Source: Nocardioides astragali (GTDB lineage Bacteria; Actinomycetota; Actinomycetes; Propionibacteriales; Nocardioidaceae). Taken from it: a stretch of DNA of 64,000 nt. Of the stretch, positions 25,491 through 35,272 are shown piece after piece. A program made the translations under genes and the position numbers. How positions within the stretch are numbered: the stretch's first letter is position 1; the number at the start of each line of letters is the position of its first letter. The notes beneath the pieces are model-generated. The model was not told the origin of the DNA, did no database searches, and saw only the letters and a list, made by a program, of their open reading frames with translations. Where the stretch lies: positions 976,536-1,040,535 of the forward strand of contig NZ_JAFMZM010000001.1 in assembly GCF_024436375.1 (NCBI RefSeq), written 5' to 3'.

Positions 25491-26204
25491 TCACTGATCT
25501 CCTGCTCGGGTTTCTCGCACGGCGGCGACAGCCTTCTGAGCTCGATAGGCGAGGGCGTCGAGGTCTCCGCCGTTGAGGGCGTCACCCATGAGGGGTCCGC
25601 CGAGACCGACGGTGACGGCGCCGGCCGCGAGCCAGGTCGCGATGCTGTCGAGGCTGATGCCGCCGGTGGGCATGATGTCTAGGTGCGGCATGGGGCCGTG
25701 GAGGTCCTTTAGGTACGAGGGCCCCATGGCGTTGGCGGGGAACAGCTTGACGAGATCGGCACCGAGGCGGTCGGCGGTCTCGAACTCGGTCGGGGTGAGG
25801 GCGCCGGGGTAGACGGGGATGGAGCTCGCGTGTCCGGTCCGGATGACGCCTTCGTTGACGACGGGCGACACCAGGAACTCCGCTCCGTGGCGGATGCAGT
25901 CGATCGCTTGGGCGTGGGTGAGGACGGTTCCGGCGCCGACGACAACGTGGCCGCCAAACTCCTGCCGGATGGCCGACAGGGCGTCGAGGGCGCCATCAGC
26001 GGTCAGGGTGATTTCGAGGGCGTGGACTCCGGCGTCGGTGAGGACGCGAGCGGCGGGAATGAAGTGCTCCGCGGTGGAGGCGCGGAGCACGGCGACCACG
26101 CCTGAGCCGCGCAGCTGCTCCTTCACGGCGGCGGCACGGCTGGCGAGGGTGACGCCGCTGCGGTGGAGGCGGTCGGCGGTGAGATGGACTCGAGCCGGCA
26201 TCAT
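25491..26204 (-). CDS. eda: 2-keto-3-deoxy-6-phosphogluconate aldolase
   Basis: A 237-residue class I aldolase that splits KDPG to pyruvate and glyceraldehyde-3-phosphate. VVAVLRAST, LEITLTADGAL (catalytic Glu), VVVGAGTVLT, FLVSPVVNEGVI and the Schiff-base lysine in DLVKLFPANAMGP are present, then IMPTGGIS. AGGAGG precedes ATG 26204, which overlaps the GH88 stop (ATGA). With the kinase it would form a lower Entner-Doudoroff branch for sugar acids. Some homologues act on the galactonate analogue. Confidence 0.88.
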   Translation of the reverse strand: MMPARVHLTADRLHRSGVTLASRAAAVKEQLRGSGVVAVLRASTAEHFIPAARVLTDAGVHALEITLTADGALDALSAIRQEFGGHVVVGAGTVLTHAQAIDCIRHGAEFLVSPVVNEGVIRTGHASSIPVYPGALTPTEFETADRLGADLVKLFPANAMGPSYLKDLHGPMPHLDIMPTGGISLDSIATWLAAGAVTVGLGGPLMGDALNGGDLDALAYRAQKAVAAVRETRAGDQ

Positions 26205-27367
26205 CGACCGCCCTCCTGGTTCTGGGCCTGGTCGGCACGGCGGATGCCGTCGAGGGCTTCGACGAGGAAGTGGTCGCCCCACATGACGCTCTCGTCGATG
26301 CCGAGTCCGTTGCGGTAGTGGTACGTCGCGTGCCGCAGGACTCCCTCGTACTCGGGGAGGTCGGCGGAGATGTATTCGGTTGAGGACAGCGTGTTCACGA
26401 GGCGGCGGGCCTGCTGGCCGTAGGGCCCGTCGACGCTGGGGCCTTCGATGGTGCGGCTGAGCAGCAGCAGACCGGCGGCGGCGATGGCACCAGCGGAGGC
26501 TTCGCGCTTGTTGTCACCGTCGGCGTCGCGGAAATCGTTCGGCGGGACTCCGTCCTCAAGGGTGTGGGCGAGGAAGTAGTCGGCTGTGCGGCGGGCGGCG
26601 TCGAGGAAGTCCTCATCGCCGGTGTGGCGGTACATGGTGGTGAACCCGTATATGGCCCATGACTGGCCGCGGGCCCAGGACGAGTCGGCGCGGGAGCCTT
26701 GGTGGGTGGCGGCTCGGAGGAACTCGCCTGTGGTGGTGTCGAACCAGCCCTCGTGAACGGTGCTGCCGTCGCCACGAACGAGGTAGCGCAGGGAGGTGCG
26801 GGTGTGGGTGACGGCAATGTCGCGGAGCTTCTGGTCGCCGGAGAGCTCGGCGGCACGCATGATGATGCCGACGTTCATCATGACGTCGATGAAGGTGCTG
26901 CCGGGGTCGACCCAGGTGCACAGGTAGCCGCCGTGCTCGCGGTACCGGCTGGCCATGCTGCGGCCGGCGGTGATGAGTACGGCCGCTGCGTGGCTGGACG
27001 GCTCGAGGTCGTACCAGCGACCCCAGCTATGGTCGAAGAGGAACCCGATGTCGTGGGTGGTGAGGTCGTGTTGGCGGGGCTCGAGGAGGAGGGAGTACTT
27101 CTCCGCTTGCTCGCGCCACCACGGGTCGCCGGTGCGCTGCGCGTGGACCCACAGTTGGCCGGTGAGGAATCCGCCGCTCCATGTGGGGGCCCACGGGTCG
27201 GCGTCGAAGACCCAGCGGCCGTTTTTGGTGTAGGTGGGCCACTCGCCGGGGTGGGTGGTGATGAGGTTGCGGACCTTCTTCGCTGCCGCGTCGAGTGCCT
27301 CGTCGATCGACAGGTGCCTGGCCGGGGGTGCGGTGGTGGCGGGTGGCGTCGAGTCGGCGGCGTTCAT
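26201..27367 (-). CDS. GH88-family unsaturated glucuronyl/rhamnogalacturonyl hydrolase
   Basis: A 388-residue cytoplasmic (alpha/alpha)6-barrel hydrolase without a signal peptide. Diagnostic blocks: YTKNGRWVFDADPWAPTWSGG, HDIGFLFDHSWGRWY, FIDVMMNVGIIMRAA (the catalytic Asp region) and DSSWARGQSWAIYGFTT. The family hydrates the 4,5-double bond of unsaturated uronic residues released by polysaccharide lyases. Its place ahead of KDPG aldolase and KDG kinase suggests entry of a uronic-type sugar into the KDG route. The isomerase and dehydrogenase steps (KduI, KduD type) are not encoded in this window. Confidence 0.82.
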   Translation of the reverse strand: MNAADSTPPATTAPPARHLSIDEALDAAAKKVRNLITTHPGEWPTYTKNGRWVFDADPWAPTWSGGFLTGQLWVHAQRTGDPWWREQAEKYSLLLEPRQHDLTTHDIGFLFDHSWGRWYDLEPSSHAAAVLITAGRSMASRYREHGGYLCTWVDPGSTFIDVMMNVGIIMRAAELSGDQKLRDIAVTHTRTSLRYLVRGDGSTVHEGWFDTTTGEFLRAATHQGSRADSSWARGQSWAIYGFTTMYRHTGDEDFLDAARRTADYFLAHTLEDGVPPNDFRDADGDNKREASAGAIAAAGLLLLSRTIEGPSVDGPYGQQARRLVNTLSSTEYISADLPEYEGVLRHATYHYRNGLGIDESVMWGDHFLVEALDGIRRADQAQNQEGGR

Positions 27368-27533
27368 CGGGTGCTCCTCTGACAGTTCATGGGTCTCGGC
27401 GGGTCTTTGTCTGGTCAGTCGTCTGGGCCGTGCGGGCATGGCAGGTAGAGCGCACGTCGGTGTCGGCGCGCGTTCAGCTGGAACCCGACGCCGTGGCGTC
27501 GAGCTGGATGAGGTGCTGGGTGAGGGCTCTGGG

Positions 27534-28307
27534 CTAAGAGCGGCGGCTCCTGCGGTCGAGGAAGGCGCGTACGGCCGCCTTCTGGACGTCGGTGTCGCAG
27601 CAGTCGGCGACTGCGTCGGCCTCGACGACGAGTCCTTGGGCCATGCCGGCTTCGAGGCCGGTGCGGATTGCGACCTTGGCGCCGGAGACGGCGACGGGGT
27701 TGTTCTGGGCGATGCGCTGGGCCTTGTCGGTGGCCCATTCGAGTGGGTCGTCGTTGACGGCGTTGACCAAGCCGATCTCGTAGGCGCGCTGGGCGGTGAT
27801 GAGGTCGCCGGTCAAGATCATCTCGGTCGCCAGGCCGCGGCCGACGAGGGCGGGGAGGCGCTGGGTTCCGCCCCAGCCCGGGATGTTGCCGAGGCTGATC
27901 TCCGGCTGCCCGACGCGTGCGCTCGGGTGGGCGACGCGGAAGTCGGTGGACATCGCGAGCTCGAGGCCGCCGCCGAGGGCGAACCCGTTGATGGCGCCGA
28001 TGACGGCGACGGGGAGGCGCTCGAGGCGGTCGAAGACCTGCTGCCCGCGCAGCATCTGGGCTCGTGCTTGGTCGGCGGAGATCCCATCGAGCTCGGTGAC
28101 ATCGGCGCCGGCGCAGAAGGCCTTCTCTCCGGCTCCGGTGAGGACGATGGTGCGCGGCTCCCCGGCGGCGGCGCGTGCCTCGACCTCGGCGCAGAAGTCG
28201 TCGATGGCGTCGATGAGGGGCTGGTTGAGGGCGTTTCCCTTGTTGGGCCGGTTCAGGGTGGCGAGGAGGACGCCGCGGTCCTCCTCCACGGTGAGCAGAT
28301 CATTCAT
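27534..28307 (-). CDS. Enoyl-CoA hydratase
   Basis: A 257-residue crotonase. The oxyanion hole and first catalytic glutamate lie in FALGGGLELAMSTD, and the second glutamate in QPEISLGNIPGWGGTQRLP, so it has both residues of a true hydratase. TLNRPNKGNALN and LTGAGEKAFCAGADV are also typical. ATG 28307 overlaps the CoA-transferase stop by 8 bp. It would hydrate a 2-enoyl-CoA derived from an acid activated by that transferase. Its presence in a sugar operon is unusual. Confidence 0.88.
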   Translation of the reverse strand: MNDLLTVEEDRGVLLATLNRPNKGNALNQPLIDAIDDFCAEVEARAAAGEPRTIVLTGAGEKAFCAGADVTELDGISADQARAQMLRGQQVFDRLERLPVAVIGAINGFALGGGLELAMSTDFRVAHPSARVGQPEISLGNIPGWGGTQRLPALVGRGLATEMILTGDLITAQRAYEIGLVNAVNDDPLEWATDKAQRIAQNNPVAVSGAKVAIRTGLEAGMAQGLVVEADAVADCCDTDVQKAAVRAFLDRRSRRS

Positions 28308-29877
28308 CGACGGCTCCCTTCTGGGTTTGCGGCGCGAGGGTGAGGCCCATCGGGGGCGTGAAGTAGGAACGGGCGTCCATCTGGCGCAGGTCGGCTGCAA
28401 CCTTGGGGCGGAAGTCCATGTGGGTGAGAACGTCGGCCTCGACGTCGATGCCTGGGGCGATCTCGGTGAGGGTGAGGCCGTCGGGTCGGAGCTCGAACAC
28501 GGCGCGCTCGGTGACATAAATGACGCTCTGCGAGGTCTCGTGGGCGCGTTCGGCGGAGAAGCTGATCTGTTCGACCTCTTCGACGAACTTGTTCGACCCT
28601 CCAGACGGGAGGCCGATGGCCTTCTCGCCGCCGAGCTCGTAGGCGTCGCGAGTGGCGACGAAGGTGCCGACGAACACGACGCGCTGTGTGCCCTGGGAGA
28701 TGTTGATGAATCCTCCGACGCCGGGTGCGCGGCCGCCGAAGCGGCCCACGTTCACGTTGCCGGCCGCGTCGACCTGTGCGAAGGACAGGACGGTGACGTC
28801 GAGTCCACCGCCGTCGTACCAGTCGAACTGGTGGCCGGCATCGATGCTCGCGGCGGGATTCACGGCCATGCCGAAGTCGCTGCCGCCGGCCGGGACGCCA
28901 CCGATGTGGCCCTGCTCGACAGTGAAGGTGACCTGGTCGCCGAGCCCTTCCTCGGCGAGCACAGAGGCAACGCCGTCGGGCATGCCGAAGCCGAGGTTGA
29001 TGACGTCCTGGGAGCGGACCTCGAGGGCAGCCCGTCGGGCGATGACCTTGCGGACGCTCAGCGGCATCGGGATGTGGCTGGTGGCTGGGGCACGCAGGGC
29101 GCCAGTCAGGTACGGGTCGTCCGCGGTGGCCGCTGACAGGCGCTGGTTCGGGTCGATGACGACGGCGTCGACGAGGATGCCGGGCACCCGGACGCGGCGG
29201 GGGTCCAGCGTGCCGGCATCGACGAGGTTGCGAACCTGGGCGATGACGATGCCGCCGCTGTTGCGAGCCGCCTGGGCGGCGGACAGGGTCTCGGCGAGCA
29301 GGCCCTCCCCGTCCATGACAAGGTTGCCGTCGGTGTCGCCAGTGGTGGCCCGGATGACGGAGACGTCGATGGGGAACGCCTTGGTGAACAGCCATTCGCG
29401 ACCGCCGAGCTCGACGACCTCGACGAGGTCATCGACGGCGGACTCGTTGAGTCGGCCACCGCCGTGGCGCGGGTCGACGAAGGTGCCGAGGCCGACGTGG
29501 CTGACGACGCCGGGGCGTCCGGCTGCGATGTCGCGCAGGAGGTGGGAGAGGGTCCCCTGTGGGAGGCAGTAGGCCTGGATCTTTTCGGCGAACGCCATCT
29601 CCTGCATCCGCGAGGACCAGCCCCAGTGGCCGCCGATGACGCGGGCGACCATGCCCTCATGGGCGAGGAGGTCGATGCCGCCTCCCTTGCCGTCGCCCAT
29701 GCCGGACACGTGGAGGACGGTCAGGCCGGTCGGTCGCTGGGTCTGCGCGAAGCACTCTTCGAGAGCCTGGAGGACCGCGGTTGGCTCGTTGACGCCTCCG
29801 CCGGAGCCGTCGATGAGGATGGTCGCGCCGCTGGGGACTAGCGCTGCGGCCTCGGAGGCTGTGAGGATCTTCGTCAT
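28300..29877 (-). CDS. Family I acyl-CoA:carboxylate CoA-transferase (YdiF/propionate CoA-transferase type)
   Basis: A 525-residue protein with fused alpha and beta domains, as in Pct/YdiF. LIDGSGGGVNEP and HVSGMGDGKGGGIDLLAHEG open the alpha half. The catalytic glutamate is in FTVEQGHIGGVPAGG of the beta half, followed by MAVNPAASIDAGHQFDWYDGGGLD. It transfers CoA from a donor such as acetyl-CoA to a carboxylate. In context that carboxylate could be the product of the GMC oxidoreductase and aldehyde dehydrogenase encoded just upstream. Confidence 0.85.
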   Translation of the reverse strand: MTKILTASEAAALVPSGATILIDGSGGGVNEPTAVLQALEECFAQTQRPTGLTVLHVSGMGDGKGGGIDLLAHEGMVARVIGGHWGWSSRMQEMAFAEKIQAYCLPQGTLSHLLRDIAAGRPGVVSHVGLGTFVDPRHGGGRLNESAVDDLVEVVELGGREWLFTKAFPIDVSVIRATTGDTDGNLVMDGEGLLAETLSAAQAARNSGGIVIAQVRNLVDAGTLDPRRVRVPGILVDAVVIDPNQRLSAATADDPYLTGALRAPATSHIPMPLSVRKVIARRAALEVRSQDVINLGFGMPDGVASVLAEEGLGDQVTFTVEQGHIGGVPAGGSDFGMAVNPAASIDAGHQFDWYDGGGLDVTVLSFAQVDAAGNVNVGRFGGRAPGVGGFINISQGTQRVVFVGTFVATRDAYELGGEKAIGLPSGGSNKFVEEVEQISFSAERAHETSQSVIYVTERAVFELRPDGLTLTEIAPGIDVEADVLTHMDFRPKVAADLRQMDARSYFTPPMGLTLAPQTQKGAVDE

Positions 29878-29881
29878 CGGG

Positions 29882-31462
29882 TCAGCTTCCGGCCTTGACG
29901 AGGTCGGCGCCCTTTTCGGCGATCATCATGGTGGGCGCCATCGTGTTGCCGGAGACGAGCCTCGGCATGATGGAGGCGTCGATGACGCGCAGGTTTTCCA
30001 GGCCGTGGACGCGGAGCTGGTCGTCGACGACGGCCATGTCGTCGCTGCCCATCTTTGCGGTGCCGACCGGGTGGTAGTCGCACGAGGCGTACTGCCGGAC
30101 GTACTTCATGATCTCTTCGTCGGTCTGGGCGTCGCCGCCAGGGAGCCGCTCGTGGGAGATGAACTCGCGTATCTCTGGCCGGGCAAGGACCTCGCGAATC
30201 GTTCGTACCTGCAGGACTGCCATTTCGCGGTCCTTCTGCTGGTCGAGGTAGTTGGGGTCGATGAGCGGTTCGGCGAGGGGGTCGGTGGATGCAAGTCGAA
30301 TCGAGCCGACACTCTGCGGGCGCAGGAAGGTGGAGTTGATGGTGAATCCGTGGCTGTCGAGCTGCGTCTGACCGCCACGCACCACCGAGGCAGGAGCGAT
30401 GTGGACCTGCATGTCGGGGCGGGTCTCGCCGGGGCTCATGAAGAAGCCGCCTCCCTCGACGATGACCGACGAGGCTGGGCCGCTGCGCAGGATCATCCAC
30501 TTCAAGCCGGGGTTGATCATGTGCGGGAACTTCTGCAGCCCGTCGTAGCCGATCGGCTCCTTGAGGGCGGGGTGAACGTTGGTGTTGAGGTGGTCCATCA
30601 GGTTCTTCCCGACGCCGGGCAGGTTGTGGACCGGCTTCACCCCGACAGCAGACAACTCGTCGGCGTCGCCAATGCCCGAGAGCATCAGTACGCGCGGGGT
30701 GTTGATGGCGCCTGCGGACAAGATGACCTCGCGACGGGCGCGGACGATCTGTGACGAGCCGCGACCGCGCAGCTCGACGCCCGTCACCTTGCCGGCCTCC
30801 ACCCGGAGGCGCATGCCGCGACTGTGGGTGCGGACCTTGAGGTTCCTACGCCTGAAGATGGGGTGTAGGAATGAGGCTGCCTGCGAGCGGCGGAGCCCCC
30901 CTCGAAATGTGACCTGGTAAAGGCCCGCGCCGTACATCGTCTCGCCGTTGAAGTCGGGGTTGTAGGGCAGGCCCCAGCCGATAGCCGCTTGGACGAACGA
31001 TTTGCTCAGAATGTGCGGGTTGGTCTGGTCCGACACGGCCTGGGGGCCGCCTTGGCCGTGGTACTCGTCGAGGAGCCGGTTGTTGTCCTCGGACTTGCGG
31101 AAGTACGGCAGGACGTCTTCGTAGCTCCAGCCCTTGTTTCCTTGGTCGGCCCAGCCGTCGTAGTCCTCCCGCTGCCCGCGGATGTAGATCATGGCGTTGA
31201 TGGAGCTGGACCCGCCCAAGGTCTTGCCTTGGGGGTACCAGATGCGACGGTGGTCCAGGTTCTTCTGCGGGACGGTGTGGAAACGCCAGTTCACGCGCGG
31301 GCCGAACAGGAACGGGATGCCGCCCGGGACGTGGATCATCGGGTTGAGGTCGCGGCTGCCGGCCTCAAGGAGGAGCACCCGGACCGAGGGGTCCTCGGTG
31401 AGCCGGTTGGCGAGGACACATCCGGCGGTGCCGGCGCCGACAATCACGTAGTCGTAGTCCAT
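29882..31462 (-). CDS. GMC-family FAD alcohol dehydrogenase (choline dehydrogenase-like)
   Basis: A 526-residue flavoprotein. The N-terminal FAD site DYVIVGAGTAGCVLANRL, the GMC signature YPQGKTLGGSSSINAMIYIRG and ILSAGAINTPRVLMLSGIG are present. The C-terminal catalytic His is in CDYHPVGTAKMG, with the second conserved position in VSGNTMAPTMMIAEKG. It would oxidise a primary alcohol to an aldehyde. Only 4 bp separate it from the CoA-transferase gene, and the aldehyde dehydrogenase lies directly upstream. It is not accompanied by a glycine betaine regulator or BCCT transporter, so choline is unlikely. Confidence 0.85.
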   Translation of the reverse strand: MDYDYVIVGAGTAGCVLANRLTEDPSVRVLLLEAGSRDLNPMIHVPGGIPFLFGPRVNWRFHTVPQKNLDHRRIWYPQGKTLGGSSSINAMIYIRGQREDYDGWADQGNKGWSYEDVLPYFRKSEDNNRLLDEYHGQGGPQAVSDQTNPHILSKSFVQAAIGWGLPYNPDFNGETMYGAGLYQVTFRGGLRRSQAASFLHPIFRRRNLKVRTHSRGMRLRVEAGKVTGVELRGRGSSQIVRARREVILSAGAINTPRVLMLSGIGDADELSAVGVKPVHNLPGVGKNLMDHLNTNVHPALKEPIGYDGLQKFPHMINPGLKWMILRSGPASSVIVEGGGFFMSPGETRPDMQVHIAPASVVRGGQTQLDSHGFTINSTFLRPQSVGSIRLASTDPLAEPLIDPNYLDQQKDREMAVLQVRTIREVLARPEIREFISHERLPGGDAQTDEEIMKYVRQYASCDYHPVGTAKMGSDDMAVVDDQLRVHGLENLRVIDASIMPRLVSGNTMAPTMMIAEKGADLVKAGS

Positions 31463-31516
31463 GGTCTTCTTCCTTGCAGGATCTTGTGGGGCTAGAGGTT
31501 GCGGGCTGGGCTGCAG

Positions 31517-33064
31517 TCAGGCCACCGGACCCCGAGTGTGCGGGTAGGCGTGGCGGCGCTTGCCTATGCGCGTCTGGATGCTCTTGATGTTCGTGAACTC
31601 CTCCAGACCGTGCTTGCCGCCCTCGCGGCCGTATCCGCTCTGCTTGTACCCCCCGAGCGGGAGTTGCGCGGAGCCGTCGATGGTCGTGTTGACCCAGACG
31701 GTGCCGCTGCGCAGGGCCCGGCTGACGCGGTGGGCGGTGTCGATGTTCTTGGTCCACACTGAGTTCGCGAGCCCGTAGATACTGTCGTTGGCCAGGGCGA
31801 TGGCCTCGTCCTCGTTGTGGAAGCGGGTGACGCTGAGGACGGGCCCGAAGATCTCCTGCTGGAAGATCGCGGCGTTCGGGTCGACGTGGTCGAACACGGT
31901 CGGGGCAACGAACTGTCCGTTGGCGTGCACGCCGTCGGTGAGCCGCTCGCCGCCGGTGAGGAGCTTCGCGCCGCCGTCGACGCCCTGCTTGATAAAGCTG
32001 AGGACCTGGTCGAGGTGCTGGGAGTGGATGAGCGCACCGACGTCGGTGGCGTCGTCCATAGGGTCACCGACGATGAGCTTCTCGGCACGTCGGACCAGCT
32101 CGGTGAGGAACTCGTCGGCGACGGTGTCGTCAATGAGCAGCCGGGTGCCTGACACGCAGCACTCGCCCTGGTTGAACGTGATGGCGAACAGGGCTGCGTC
32201 GGCTGCGTCGTCGAGGTCGGCGTCGGCGAAGACCACGGTCGCCGCCTTGCCGCCGAGTTCGAGGGCGAGGCGCTTGAGGTTGCTCTTGGACGCCTCGATG
32301 ACCTTGCGACCCGACGCGGTGGATCCGGTGAAGCTGACGTAGTCGACGCCGTGGTGCTCGGTGAGCGCCTGGCCGGCGGTGGGGCCGTAGCCGGTGACGA
32401 CGTTGAGGACTCCGGCCGGCAGTCCGGCCTCCTCGCAGATGCGGGCGATCTCGCACGCCGTGCCAGAGGTGGTCTCGGCGGGCTTCACGACTGCGGTGCA
32501 CCCGGCTGCGAGGGCGTAGGGGAGCTTTTGAGCGAGGATGAGGGCCGGGAAGTTCCACGGGATCACCAAGCCGGTGACGCCGACCGGCTCTCGGACGTTG
32601 ACCGCGGTCAGGGTGGGGCCGAGGTTCTCAAGGGATTCACCGGTGGTCTGCCATGCCAGGCCGGCGGCGTTCTTGAAGTGGCTTACCACGCCAGCGAGGT
32701 CGCCGCGCGCGACTCTGATGGTCTTGCCGGTCTCCTGCACCTCGATGTGTGCCAGCCGCTCGACCTGGGCCTCGATGCGCTCTGCGATGCGGTAGAGCAG
32801 CTCGCCGCGCTCGGCGCCCGAGGTCTGCGACCAGGGGCCGGTGTCGAACGCCTTGCGTGCGGCAGCGACGGCCCGGTGGACGTCGGCGGCGGTGCCGTCG
32901 GCGAAGCGGGCGACGAGCTCGCCAGTGGCAGGGTTGTAGCGGTCGATGAGCTCGTCGCGGGACACCCAGGTGCCGTTGATGAAGTTCCCGTAGGTGCGGG
33001 ACTCGCTCGACGCGTCCTTGCCCCTGTCGCTGCCGGCGGTCTGGGTGTCAGTGGTGCTGGTCAT
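31517..33064 (-). CDS. NAD(P)-dependent aldehyde dehydrogenase
   Basis: A 515-residue ALDH. VIPWNFPALILAQKL, KPAETTS (cofactor lysine), FTGSTASGRKV, LELGGKAATVVFADADLD (general-base Glu) and FNQGECCVSGTRL (catalytic Cys) are all in place. ATG 33064 starts ahead of the serine/threonine-rich N-terminus. It would oxidise the aldehyde made by the GMC enzyme to the acid that the CoA-transferase can activate. Homologues act on betaine, phenylacetaldehyde and sugar aldehydes. Confidence 0.9.
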   Translation of the reverse strand: MTSTTDTQTAGSDRGKDASSESRTYGNFINGTWVSRDELIDRYNPATGELVARFADGTAADVHRAVAAARKAFDTGPWSQTSGAERGELLYRIAERIEAQVERLAHIEVQETGKTIRVARGDLAGVVSHFKNAAGLAWQTTGESLENLGPTLTAVNVREPVGVTGLVIPWNFPALILAQKLPYALAAGCTAVVKPAETTSGTACEIARICEEAGLPAGVLNVVTGYGPTAGQALTEHHGVDYVSFTGSTASGRKVIEASKSNLKRLALELGGKAATVVFADADLDDAADAALFAITFNQGECCVSGTRLLIDDTVADEFLTELVRRAEKLIVGDPMDDATDVGALIHSQHLDQVLSFIKQGVDGGAKLLTGGERLTDGVHANGQFVAPTVFDHVDPNAAIFQQEIFGPVLSVTRFHNEDEAIALANDSIYGLANSVWTKNIDTAHRVSRALRSGTVWVNTTIDGSAQLPLGGYKQSGYGREGGKHGLEEFTNIKSIQTRIGKRRHAYPHTRGPVA

Positions 33065-33108
33065 GAGGGCTTCTCCTGTGTGGGTTGGGTCTGCCGTAAA
33101 GACGGGGG

Positions 33109-34353
33109 TCAGGCTCGGCCGTGGGCCTCGCGGGACCTGCGAGCGATGGAGTCCACGATCACAGCCAGCATGAGCACTCCACCAGTGATGATGAACCGGA
33201 TGTCCGAGGACAGGCTCAAGAGGGTGAGCCCGCTGGAGATCGCCGAGATGGTGAGGATGCCGAGCAGGGCCGACCAGACGTTGCCGCGTCCGCCGAAGAG
33301 GCTCGTGCCGCCGATGACGGCTGCGGCGATGGCATTGAGGTTGGTGTCGCCAGTTCCACTGCTGATGGAGGCGGTTGCGAGCCGTCCGGCGGCCAGGAGT
33401 CCGCCGAGGGCAGCGAGGGCGGAGCACGCGATGAACACGGACATGTAGACGGCCGTGACTTTCAGGCCGGCCCGTCGGGCGGCCTCGACGGAGCCACCGA
33501 CGGCGTAGACCGAGCGGCCCCAGCGGGTGCGCTGAAGGAGGAAATCGAAGATGACGACGAGGGCGAGGAACAGCACGAAGGAGGCACCGACACCGCGGGT
33601 GTCGTTGAGGTACCACAGTGCGGCTTCGGCGGCGACGAGAAGCCCGGCGGCGGTGATGAGGGTGCCGGTCATGGAGCCGGTCGAGAGGTGGGCGGCGGCA
33701 CGACGGCGCGCACGGGCGAAGCGAGATGCGACCCACCCGGCGACCGCGACCGCTGCCAGCACATAAGAGGCGACTGGCGGGAGAAAAGTGGCCTGAGTGA
33801 ATTTCACGATGCCGGACTCGAAGGGGATGTTGATTGACCCATTCGTACCGAGGATGCGCAGCTGCAGTCCGAGCAGGGCAAGAAGGCCCGCGAGGGTGAT
33901 GACGAAGCTGGGAACCGAGAACTTCACGAAGATAAAGCCGTAGAGCGCACCGACGGCGATACCGGCGATGAGGGCGACGGCCATGGCGACCGGCACGGAC
34001 CAGCCGTGCTGGGTGAGCCCGACGCCGAGGATGGCACTAGCCAGCCCGCTCATGGAGCCGACCGAGAGGTCGATCTGGGCGACGAGGAGGACAAGCACGA
34101 TGCCGATGGCGATGGTGCCTACGGCCGCGGACTCGAGCAGCAGGTTGGTGAGGTTGGCGCTGGAGAGGAAGAACGGGTTCAACGCCTGGAAGACGACGCA
34201 GATGATGACCAGGCCGATGATGACCGGCAGGGAGCCAACATCGCCGGAGCGGATGCGGTTCCAGGTGACGCTGAGCCAGCCTCGGACACCGCTGTGCATG
34301 ATCAGCCGCTCATCTGCGAGGTCCAGCGAGGTCGGGGTCTGCGTGTCGGTCAT
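33109..34353 (-). CDS. Sugar ABC transporter permease (CUT2, XylH/RbsC type)
   Basis: A 414-residue membrane protein with about 10-12 helices. AQIDLSVGSMSGLASAILGVG and the EAA-like loop AVGGSVEAARRAGLKVTAVY are typical, together with AAAVIGGTSLFGGRGNVWSALLG. Length and sequence place it with xylose/ribose CUT2 permeases. Its ATG at 34353 overlaps the ATPase stop (ATGA). It would form the channel for the sugar delivered by the lipoprotein encoded upstream. Confidence 0.9.
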   Translation of the reverse strand: MTDTQTPTSLDLADERLIMHSGVRGWLSVTWNRIRSGDVGSLPVIIGLVIICVVFQALNPFFLSSANLTNLLLESAAVGTIAIGIVLVLLVAQIDLSVGSMSGLASAILGVGLTQHGWSVPVAMAVALIAGIAVGALYGFIFVKFSVPSFVITLAGLLALLGLQLRILGTNGSINIPFESGIVKFTQATFLPPVASYVLAAVAVAGWVASRFARARRRAAAHLSTGSMTGTLITAAGLLVAAEAALWYLNDTRGVGASFVLFLALVVIFDFLLQRTRWGRSVYAVGGSVEAARRAGLKVTAVYMSVFIACSALAALGGLLAAGRLATASISSGTGDTNLNAIAAAVIGGTSLFGGRGNVWSALLGILTISAISSGLTLLSLSSDIRFIITGGVLMLAVIVDSIARRSREAHGRA

Positions 34354-35183
34354 GACTGGGTCTCCATCTTGGCTCGTTCGGCTACCGCGGCCGCGCGGCG
34401 GGTGACGGCGCTGTCGGTGGCGCCGGTGATCGCGGCAACGATGTCTTCCTGGGTGGTCTCCCTGACCTTGAAGTCGCCGTTGTTGTGGCCCAGGCGGAGC
34501 ACGACGACCCGGTCGGCGACGGCTCGTACGTCGGCGAGGTTGTGAGTAATGAGCAGAACGGCATGGCCGCGGTCCCGCAGGCGCTCGATGAGATTGAGTA
34601 CCTCAGCGGTTTGGGCGACACCCAGGGCGGCGGTGGGCTCATCGAGCATCACAAGTGCGGGCTCGCCGATGAGGGACCGGGCGATGGCTACGGTCTGACG
34701 CTGGCCGCCGGAGAGTGCGGCGACTTGGATGCGGACCGAGGGAATCTTGGCGGCGAGCTGCTTGAGGAGGTCCCAAGCGCGCTGCTCCATCTCCTCCTCG
34801 GCAAGTAGGGGACGACCGCGCTCGCAGCCAAGGAAGAGGTTGGCGACGACGTCGAGGTTGTCGCACAGGGCGAGGTCTTGGTAGACGGTGGCGATGCCGA
34901 GGGCGCGGGAAGCGGCCGGGGTGGAGATGTCGGCGGCCTGGCCGTCGAACTCCACGACGCCTTCGTCGTGAGGGTGGACGCCGGCGAGAACCTTGACGAG
35001 TGTCGACTTGCCTGCGCCGTTGTCGCCGAGGAGGGCGACGACCTCACCGCGGTTGACCGTCAGGTCGATGTCGGAGAGGGCCCGGATGGCGCCGAAGTCC
35101 TTGCAGATGCCCTTCATTTGCAGAAGAGGGGCGGCTGTGGCGCCGTTCGTGCTCGGGGTCTCACTCTTGAGGAAGTCATTCAC
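34350..35183 (-). CDS. Sugar ABC transporter ATP-binding protein (single-domain CUT2)
   Basis: A 277-residue ATPase. Walker A GDNGAGKST (about residues 55-63), signature LSGGQRQTVAIARSL, Walker B ALVMLDEPTAALG and the switch His in LLITHNL. Many CUT2 ATPases are about 500 residues with two fused domains; this one has one domain, as in FrcA-type transporters. The gene lies between the binding-protein and permease genes. Confidence 0.9.
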   Translation of the reverse strand: MNDFLKSETPSTNGATAAPLLQMKGICKDFGAIRALSDIDLTVNRGEVVALLGDNGAGKSTLVKVLAGVHPHDEGVVEFDGQAADISTPAASRALGIATVYQDLALCDNLDVVANLFLGCERGRPLLAEEEMEQRAWDLLKQLAAKIPSVRIQVAALSGGQRQTVAIARSLIGEPALVMLDEPTAALGVAQTAEVLNLIERLRDRGHAVLLITHNLADVRAVADRVVVLRLGHNNGDFKVRETTQEDIVAAITGATDSAVTRRAAAVAERAKMETQS

Positions 35184-35272
35184 GTCAGGAGTCCTTTCAT
35201 TTCCGTCGGCTCAGTCCTGCGGGTTCCGCCGGCCGGCCTGCGAACCCACACGTGGCCGGCCGGCGGAGGTCG

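Noticed and set aside
29882..33064. Choline-to-betaine pathway (BetA/BetB)
   Set aside because: The GMC and ALDH genes are adjacent as in bet operons, but the operon encodes sugar transport and KDG enzymes and has no choline transporter or BetI-type regulator.
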